Assembly: GCA_022376515.1 (NCBI GenBank)
Contig: WTXI01000049.1
Coordinates: 175,732 to 239,731, forward strand
Origin: Lactifluus volemus
Lineage: Eukaryota > Basidiomycota > Agaricomycetes > Russulales > Russulaceae
Reading direction: 5' to 3'
DNA: 64,000 nt
Of this stretch, positions 56,800 to 64,000 are shown piece by piece (positions within the stretch are counted from its first letter, which is position 1; every line of letters starts with the position of its first letter). The notes below the pieces were generated by a model. That model was not told the origin of the DNA, searched no databases, and saw nothing but the letters and a program-made list of their open reading frames with translations. Position numbers and translations under genes: made by a program.

Positions 56800-57345
56800 A
56801 GACAGAGAGGCTTGATAGAACGTGCGCTATAAACGGCCGAGAAGATTCTGGAAAACATCAACGAGATGATACGTGAGTCATGACCGGCTTAAAACACTTT
56901 CGCAGGATCTCTGGATCGGGTGCGTGCCGTTCACCTAGGGCATTTATGCGCGCACTTAACTTTATATTCTGCGGGCACCGGATTTGACTGCGCGGACTAG
57001 GCACCTCGGCAACCGGAAAGTACTGAGGGAGGGCCTTCTTAACAAGTCCACGAGCGGACGCAAGTTACGCGCATTCCTGTGCAACGACATTCTCATATTG
57101 ACAGACGAGCACGCAAAAATCTATTGGTCCATGGCCGATTCCACTGTCGGAGATTCGCATGAACGAAGCCCCAGGCCTCCGAGGTGCATGTCATGATGCA
57201 TTAGCCACCTCCACATCTTCATGGAATATTGTAGATGAGCTTCCTTCCAGCTGTCTATGGCGTATCCGCATGGCGGAGACAAAATAACGCTGAAGGCGAG
57301 TTCTACTCGAGAGCGTATCTGGATGACTGACAAGTTGGAAGTCAG
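56800..57345 (+). pseudogene. RhoGEF (DH-PH) fragment, decayed
   Basis: Degenerate pieces of a Dbl-family guanine nucleotide exchange factor appear on the plus strand. They are the end of the DH helix (TAEKILENINEMIRES, preceded by an in-frame TAA), RLKTLSQDLWIG, and DLTARTRHLGNRKVLREGLL. The PH strand SGRKLRAFLCNDILILTDEH follows, then in another frame PIPLSEIRMNEAPGLRG, and AYPHGGDKITLKASS near 57256-57300. Stops and frame changes separate them. The order is that of an intact DH-PH C-terminus, so this is a remnant rather than chance. The remaining upstream DH domain is not on this strand. Confidence 0.72.
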
Positions 57346-57415
57346 ACATAACGGACTAATTACATAATACATAACTTATCAATAATATTAGACTTTTTTA
57401 AGCTTGGGCTGAACG

Positions 57416-59140
57416 ATGCGTGCAATGGACCCACTCGACGCTCTGCGCGCAGCAGTCAGCGCAAAATACGACATCACCACCGTTAATGCCTCAGGCGCTC
57501 TTGCAGGCTCTCTCCGTACTGCTACCCATCTACGTCTCTCCGCTACAACGACCCTTCCAAAGAATGCGCCAACCCGCCTCCGCAAAGCGGGAAGCAGTGC
57601 GACAGACCCGACGTCCCACCCGGATGGATTTTTTATGCTTGAGGCTGTGTATCTTGCTTGGTTGTTACGCGATACGCCCGGTGGGGAATACATGAAGCAA
57701 GCACGAGAGCATGGGCTCCCAGCTGGGGGTTTTGTCAGTCTCACCGAACGGAAGAGTATAGTCGATTGGCTGAAACGCACTGTCAATAATTTGGGAAACA
57801 TTATTCCACTTTTAGGTGCGTCTTCTTTGTCGTCAGATGTCGTGCACTCTCAGCAAATCGTAACACGTCTAGAGTCAACTACTCCACCAGGGTCCCCACC
57901 CCCTTTCGTCCACCGTCGTCTACCTGCCTCTTCATCTCTACCACACATACCCAGGTGTTGTCCTCCGCATCTACCCGTCAACGTGGAGATGTTGGGGCAA
58001 CTACTTCGCCTTCTAAGCGGCGCTATGTACCCGACTCAACGGATGTAGAGGTTGTAAAGAGAATTCGCCAAGGAGAGGTCGAACTCCACGACCACAACAC
58101 CGTATTGCGTGGAGTCAAGAATAACGTACGATTTCTGTGCTTTCTTGTGGTACTCCTCATACGAGCGATCCCATAGAATTTTTCCTCAGTCCGCGATGCG
58201 TGTGTCGCCAAGCTCAAGAGCCTAAAGGAGGCAAGAAGACAGGAGGAGTATCCGCATCCGTCACAACCCCGCTCTCAGGTAGGCTCATTCATAACCATCA
58301 TAACTCTTCCGCCGAAACTACCTCCCTTTGTAGATTCTAAGGCTCACGCCCGTAAACAAAGTGCGTGTACGCCCTTTCTATTATCAAAAGTCACACCTGA
58401 GACATTTTGTGTAGAAAATGTGTACCCAATAATAATGATATCCTCATCCCCGACGTCCCTGATCACCATGTTCAACGTTCGGCGGTTTCTCCAAGAATCA
58501 ATGCATGTTCTCTTTATCGTCTTGTTACCCGTAGAAACTGATTGTCTGTTGCAGATTTGAACCATCTGCAGAAGCTCGTGCACATGCTGCTGCTGAGGGT
58601 ACCACTCGAGCGGAAGATTTGATACCTATCGATCGCGAGCGTACGGTAGTTGAACCAGGTGGCCAGACTCGGGCGAGCGCTCAACGATATTATGTTGTTG
58701 ATTCCGTTGAGGCCCTGAACAAGTTCGGCGCGGACGCGTGGGATCGAGTTGTCTGTGTTCTTACGACAGGTCAGGTGTGGCAATTTCGACCTTATAAATG
58801 GAGCGAGCCACGTGTTTTGTTTCACCATGGTGAGTGTGCGTTATGGATATGCACTGCTGGTAGATGGATTAATCGATTGTGGTGTTCGCGATGATGGAAA
58901 GTCAAGGGCATATATGTCTCGTGGACGAATGATCCCCCGAACCCAAAAGTTAAAGATTGGAATGTCACCGAGCTCAAGGTGAGGGGTATGTCTGACCTTG
59001 TCAAAATCTTTGCTGGATCACTTTGTACTACCCAGATCGATCCCCACCGCCGGCACGTGGACAAATCGACGGTTGCTTATTTTTGGAAGACTCTAGACAC
59101 TTGGACTGCGCTGCATAAGCCATCACTTGTGAACGCATGA
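57416..59140 (+). CDS. CDC73: Cdc73, Paf1 complex subunit
   Basis: It starts MRAMDPLDALRAAVSAKYDI. The N-terminal CDC73 domain includes TRLRKAGSSATDPTSHPDG-like text, AVYLAWLLRDTPGGEYMKQA and GFVSLTERKSIVDWLK. A linker with SPSKRRYVPDSTDVEVVK follows. The C-terminal Ras-like domain reads PIIMISSSPTSLITMFNVRR, DAWDRVVCVLTTGQVWQFRP, VSWTNDPPNPKVKDWNVTEL and IDPHRRHVDKSTVAYFWKTL, with the stop at 59138-59140. The Paf1 complex travels with RNA polymerase II and promotes H2B ubiquitination and elongation. Several short introns; the first exon is 57416 to about 57815. The second Met (57425) is an equally good start. No frameshift was needed. Confidence 0.92.
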
Positions 59141-59382
59141 CCCGATGTTCGGGCGTCTGCACTGATTGCATGGTTACAGTTACCCATTGTTCGCAGTACC
59201 AGTGTATTTTAAACTTTTTTGTCTCCTTTCTGTAACCAATGACAAATCAAGTGACGCGAGTCTCGCGACGTAAACTCCTAACCCTAAATAAAATGTCGGT
59301 GGGGTGGTACGACTCGGTTGATTGTTATTTCGGGCCATGTATTTTCCTCTCTTTCGTCCTCCAACCTTGACAGCGTAGCAAC

Positions 59383-62262
59383 ATGCCCAAAATACCCTCC
59401 ATCTCTCCTGCTACCGGTCAACCTACCTCTCCACATTTCGTGCACACCGTAGATGGCAATTTCGTCGATTCTCATGGCCGCACCCTTTTATTTCGCGGTG
59501 TCAACCTTTCTGGTTCATCAAAGGCTCCACTTGGCGAGCCTTCCTACCTCTTGGATGGCTTTTGGGAAAGTGCAGAAGCTGGCGGGAACAGCTTCATCTC
59601 TCGCCCATTTAATCTCGACGATGGGTCGGCCGATGTTCACCTTTCCCGTCTCCAGGGTTGGGGATTTAACATTTTGCGCTACCCGGTCACTTGGGAAGCT
59701 CTTGAGCATCAAGGCCCGTAAGTAGTTGGCTTATTCTTCAGTCTCTCATCGCTCCACTGACGGCATTCTAGTGGGATCTATGACTTTGACTTCATGGACT
59801 ACACTATCCGCGTATTACGGAAATGCAAAGAGTATGGTTTTAAAGTATATATGGATCCTCATCAAGACATCGTGAGTATTCATCCATCTCTTCACCTTTC
59901 TCACTCTTACCACTATTTGTCCACACTTCCTCCGGTCCATATCGCTTTCCATCCTTTCCGCCCCGTCTGCCATATTTCTCTACAACCCGACCCCTTTCCT
60001 GCTTTAACTCTGACTCTTAGTGGTCTCGATATTGCGGCGGCTCGGGGCACCATACTGGACACTTGCAGCGTGTGGTATGAACCCTCGCAATTTCACGGCT
60101 ACCCAGTCGACCATTCTCCACCATGAATATCCGTTGGCTCATGAACCGGACCCCGCCTCAATTCCAGCTATGACGTGGTCCACGAATTACGGGCGTCTTG
60201 CACCGCAAACGCTTTTCACACTGTTTTTCGCTGGCCGTGATTTCGCGCCTAAATGTGTCATCGACGGGTGCAATATCCAGGACTACCTCCAGTCACACTA
60301 CATCGAAGCATTTGGACAGCTCGCTGATAGGATTCGAGATGCTGGTGACTTGCTGGATACTTGCGTAATTGGCTGGGATAGCCTGAACGAGTCTTCCGAG
60401 GGCTTGGTGGGATATCTAAACTTGCACGTACTTCCCACAAAGCAAGGGTCAACACTCAAAAAAGGACCTACCCCGACGCCGACGCAGTCATTGCGTCTCG
60501 GAATGGGACAAGCCCAGACGGTAGAGAACTGGACATTCAACGCGTTTGGTCCACGGCGTGTAGGCTCGGTGACGATCGACCCGAAAGGCCTCACCATCTG
60601 GGCAGATCCCTCGAGCGAACCAGATGGCGTGCATCCGCGATATGGATGGAGGCGTGGGCCAGAGTGGCAACTCGGTGTTGATATCTGGGCCCTGCATGAC
60701 GTGTGGGATATCGAAACGGGTTACGTGATGCGTCCAGATTATTTCCGCTACCTCCCCGCAGCCGAGTTTTCCACACCTGAAGAGGAGATCGCAGAAGTCG
60801 AGTTTGTCGCCGACTATTGGGCTCCACATTGGCAGGCCTGGGCACGACGCATCCGCAAAGCTCACCCAGAAGCAATTCATTTTGTTGCGCCTCCCGTCTT
60901 TGCGCAGCCCCCTCCACTACCTGTCGAGGACTTGGCAGGACGGTGCGCTTACTCAGCGCACTATTATGACGGGCTCACCCTCGTGACACGGCATTGGAAT
61001 TGGTTCAATGCCGATGCGGTCGGGTTACTACGCGGAAAATATCGGAGCAAATTTCAGGCGCTTAAGATTGGCGAAGGTGCCATCCGGCGCTCGCTCCAGG
61101 CTCAATTGAAGACGCTCAAGGACGACGCGCCCATTCTTGGCGCTTACCCTTCAATGATTGGGGAAGTTGGTATTCCTTTCGACATGGATGAGCGCAGAGC
61201 ATACGGTTGGACGGATGGAGGGCGTCACAAAGGCGACTTCTCTAGTCAACAGCGTGCACTCGACGCCAGTCTCAATGCTATGGATGGCCCAAATTCGCTC
61301 AATTACACGATTTGGACATATTGCCCGGATAATGTTCACTCGTGGGGTGACCTATGGAACATGGAGGACCTCAGTCTGTGGAGCGTCGATGATCTTCGTC
61401 TTCGGCACAAATCCACATTGTACCAAGGGAACGGAGACAATTCCTCAGCCTTGTTACTGGGGGCACACCGTGCGACACAATCGCGTAGTACGGTGCGGCT
61501 TGGCGCTACCGGTGGCTTTACACCGGGGTACCCGTCTCAGCTGTCGTTAGCGACAATGCCGCCCCCAGCGAATGATGAAGGGCACAAGCCGGATATCACG
61601 TCTTTCAGTCGTTGGGACAGCACATTCGACTTCCTGACAGATGGAGCTCGAGCAGTGAAAGCGTTCAGCCGGCCATATCCAATCGCTACCGTCGGAATCC
61701 CCGTCGACATTCGATTTGACATTGCCAAGGCAGAGTTCCGCCTGGTCGTTCGCGTTCGCGCAGAAGACGCACCACTCGCCGTTCCCTCAAGACGGCAACA
61801 CGCCCTGGTACCCCTTCATCTGTCGACGATCCAAAAGTGGATCCCCCGTCCACTGAGATCTTCTTACCCATTGTTCACTTCGCGGCTGATCGCACGGTGG
61901 GTTCACTACTAGACCAGTCTAGGTGCAAGGAGGACCTTTCCACGCCGGATCTGGATATAGACGATAGGCTAGTGCGTTCACGATCCAGCGAAACGCTTCG
62001 TGGTACCCCCCGTGGCCCTTACCCTCCCCGACCCTTACGGAATGGTCTCGCCGTAGCTGTGTTTGTGTCTGCAGGCCGTTGGGAGCTCGACGGTACAACG
62101 CTGCGATGGTGGTACCCTGTACCAGGAGTGGGCGAGCCAGAACGTGAATACACCATCGTTGTTGCGCGGCGCGGCGGTCGCATCGTTACAAAGGAGGAAG
62201 TTGCACACCAGAGCCTCTGGGAGCGCTTATGTATCTTTGCGAGGGACTGTTGTATCATGTGA
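59383..62262 (+). CDS. GH5 ergosteryl-beta-glucosidase/endoglycoceramidase-related protein
   Basis: It starts MPKIPSISPATGQPTSPHFV; FRGVNLSGSSKAPLGEPSYL and FNILRYPVTWEALEHQGPG follow. An intron splits DPHQDI from WSRYCGGSGAPYWTL, the signature of the fungal EGCrP/steryl-glucosidase branch of GH5. The acid-base Glu is in WDSLNESSEG and the nucleophile Glu in SMIGEVGIPFD. C-terminal beta-sandwich text ends near DCCIM at 62262. There is no signal peptide, matching the intracellular EGCrP2 type that removes glucose from steryl glucosides or glucosylceramide. The frame breaks once near 61780, between DAPLAVPS and SVDDPKVDPPSTEIFLP; one missing base restores it. Confidence 0.9.
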
Positions 62263-62574
62263 GCCTGGAACAGGATCGTGCTAATCAGTCCTCATGTTTA
62301 TTGTCTTGGATCTCTTCAATGTTTCCTTTCTAGTTTTTCTACCCCTAGACGTACGTTTTTGATTACACGGTAACTTTAATAGTAGGTCAACACGTTTGTA
62401 TATTTACTACTCGCATGGGACGGTATGTGTTGTATACAATCAAGATCTAACGGACTGGAAATCTGTCGGGTTTGCCTCTATTATGAGTTGATATGCTGGA
62501 ATTACTGGCACATACATTATAAATTATAAATTACAAGATTAGGCAACGAGTGCAGAATCGGTAGCAAGACAGAA
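62263..62574. other. Intergenic stretch between converging genes
   Basis: About 310 AT-rich bases lie between the GH5 gene and the kinase gene end. It is likely 3' UTRs; no other feature is seen. Confidence 0.55.
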
Positions 62575-63981
62575 TTACAACCTGTTGACCATCTGCAGGT
62601 CGTGATCTGGTAAGATCAGTGTGTAATCCTCCACCCCTTTCGGCCAGGTGATTTCCTTTGAGAGATGAAGTGGATACCTAGCCTCACCTACGCTCCGGAC
62701 CAGTCGAAGTCCAGAAGTCTCACACGCTTGTCCTCCTCACCGTCGTCGTCCTCTATGATGATGTTTGGGCATCGAACGTCACCATGAACGAACTGATTTT
62801 GATGAAGGAACGTGATAGCCTCATGCACCGTCTTGCGCACTGACTCTGGTACCCTGCCCAACCGATACTTTTTGTCAATCGTCTCCCCACGGACATATTT
62901 CATCACCACCATCTTGCGAAGACCACACCCACGCCGTTCGGGGGTGTCAGGCCAGACTTCTCCACAGTACAGCAATTCTGGAGCACGACGCACGGCCATC
63001 AACTTCTTATGGACGAGCTCACCATAGCGTTCGACAAACTTGACGACCAGATGCTGTTGCTCATCCTCACAGTCAATGGCGAGAAATGTTACGCATGAGG
63101 GGTCCGGCCCCTTGAGCGGACGTATGTAACGCCAAGTGATAGTCTTCATCTTGCCATTCTCGTTGACCATGCATGACGTTGCCAGAGGATAGAACCTAGC
63201 CGCATCGTCCGCGGGACGGGAGAGACTAGCGTAAAAGTCAGTCAGAGACCTAATGGCTTCCCGAAGTCCAGTAAGAATCCGGGCAATCTCCAATGTGCGC
63301 GCATCATCAATGGCACGACCTCCACCTAGCCAAATGTAGTCTGTAAGCCGGTGGACGATGACACGGGAAGTGATTATGGCGCCGAGCACAACAAGCCATG
63401 GGCCCGCAACCGAGATGATAAACGATGGACAGAAGCATGCCTGCGTCAAGTCCTGCTATAGTCAGAAACAAGGCTCAAGGCGCAACTGAATGACGCACTC
63501 GCTGATCATTCCAGTGCTGAATGAACGAAAACGAGCCTTGGACAGAACCGTCTCCACTCGTGCCCAACTCGGGCTTTTCCTCAATGATTGCTAGCGCCGC
63601 GGTACCTAAAACTTCCCCCCTGCAACTGTATGGCATCATATGGTCTGCTGAGGACTTGTTCAGCTGGACGGTCTGAATGGCCGGGTACCCTAGAAGTTTG
63701 CTGAGCATCCCTCGCGTCGTCATCTGGCGTGGACTCTCGGTGGCCACGATCTGCGAGGTGCTGTGGATGAAGTCGGCTGTGAGCTGTACAACATCGTCCT
63801 GGGGTTGGAAAGTGTCATCGCGAGCAAGGGCGAGAAAGTGGGCAAAGGCGGGATGAAAGACTTCCACAGGAACAGCGGCTGACGTAGGGAATGTGTCGTA
63901 TCGACCATCTAGAATAGGTACATCACCACCCTGGTGTTTCTTGTAGTTGCGGGGCTGGCTGCTGACTGAAGGCGTAGACAT
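62575..63981 (-). CDS. Fungal protein-kinase-like protein with N-terminal domain
   Basis: The likely start is the Met at 63981 (MSTPSVSSQPRNYKK); an earlier start outside the window is possible. An intron (about 63518-63475) joins WNDQR to QDLTQACFCPSFIISVAGPW. This hydrophobic stretch is typical of a basidiomycete kinase family rather than a membrane anchor. The kinase core has LVVKFVERYGELVHKKL with the ATP-binding Lys, RKMVVMKYVRGETI, FVHGDVRCPNIII with the catalytic Asp, and VRLLDFDWSG, where DFD replaces DFG. One base is missing near 62694; beyond it GEARYPLHLSKEITWPKGV continues to the stop at 62577-62575. Substrates are unknown. Confidence 0.8.
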
Positions 63982-64000
63982 TTCGCAGTGCTTGAACACC

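Noticed and set aside
1..64000. CRISPR arrays or rRNA genes
   Set aside because: I saw no spacer-repeat pattern and no rRNA-like sequence; tandem arrays here are direct repeats without spacers or transposon subterminal repeats.

Overview
This window reads as nuclear DNA of a filamentous basidiomycete, most likely an Agaricomycete of the Rhizoctonia/Ceratobasidium type. The evidence is genes with many introns of about 45-60 bases with GT-AG ends, a divergent two-gene Plavaka transposon, a fungal Tad-like LINE, and fungal protein families: mannitol-1-phosphate dehydrogenase, DUF1479 oxygenase, GH92 mannosidase, ergosteryl-beta-glucosidase-type GH5, and a fungal-type kinase ending in DFDW. The species call is inference.

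Layout. 1-5.6 kb is a LINE on the minus strand running off the left edge. 5.7-12.5 kb is a nested repeat block. It holds two copies of one LTR of about 935 bp, head to head. The left copy was split by a 3.5 kb Plavaka-like non-autonomous element (5813-9305) and by a 1.4 kb hAT-like element (9345-10723). The right copy is a clean solo LTR with a GAATA target duplication. Both LTR copies keep eight TGASTCA bZIP sites at alternating 14/12-base spacing. 12.5-40.0 kb is gene territory: a small coiled-coil gene, a secreted Cys-rich protein, mannitol-1-phosphate 5-dehydrogenase, a DNAJC3/p58IPK-like chaperone, a DUF1479 oxygenase, a GATA-like zinc-finger protein, an unknown gene, queuine tRNA-ribosyltransferase, a BCAS3-like WD protein, a GH92 alpha-mannosidase and an aldo-keto reductase. 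40.8-48.8 kb is a complete Plavaka transposon with a divergent accessory gene and a transposase. 50.2-64 kb holds a Q/P-rich coiled-coil zinc-finger protein, a CBM48 (AMPK-beta-like) protein, pieces of a broken RhoGEF on opposite strands, the Paf1-complex subunit Cdc73, a GH5 steryl-glucosidase and a kinase.

The host genes are unrelated housekeeping or accessory genes and I see no metabolic cluster. Two links are worth noting. DNAJC3, GH92 and GH5 are all expected in secretory or glycoconjugate metabolism. The TE block shows layered insertions whose order can be read from the target duplications.

Quality. At least ten conserved reading frames are interrupted by what looks like exactly one missing base. 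The uniform direction points to assembly deletions rather than gene decay. Exon borders below were placed by eye from GT-AG signals and frame. Those of the coiled-coil gene at 12.56-13.16 kb and the secreted protein at 13.40-14.14 kb give whole numbers of codons; the others are less exact.
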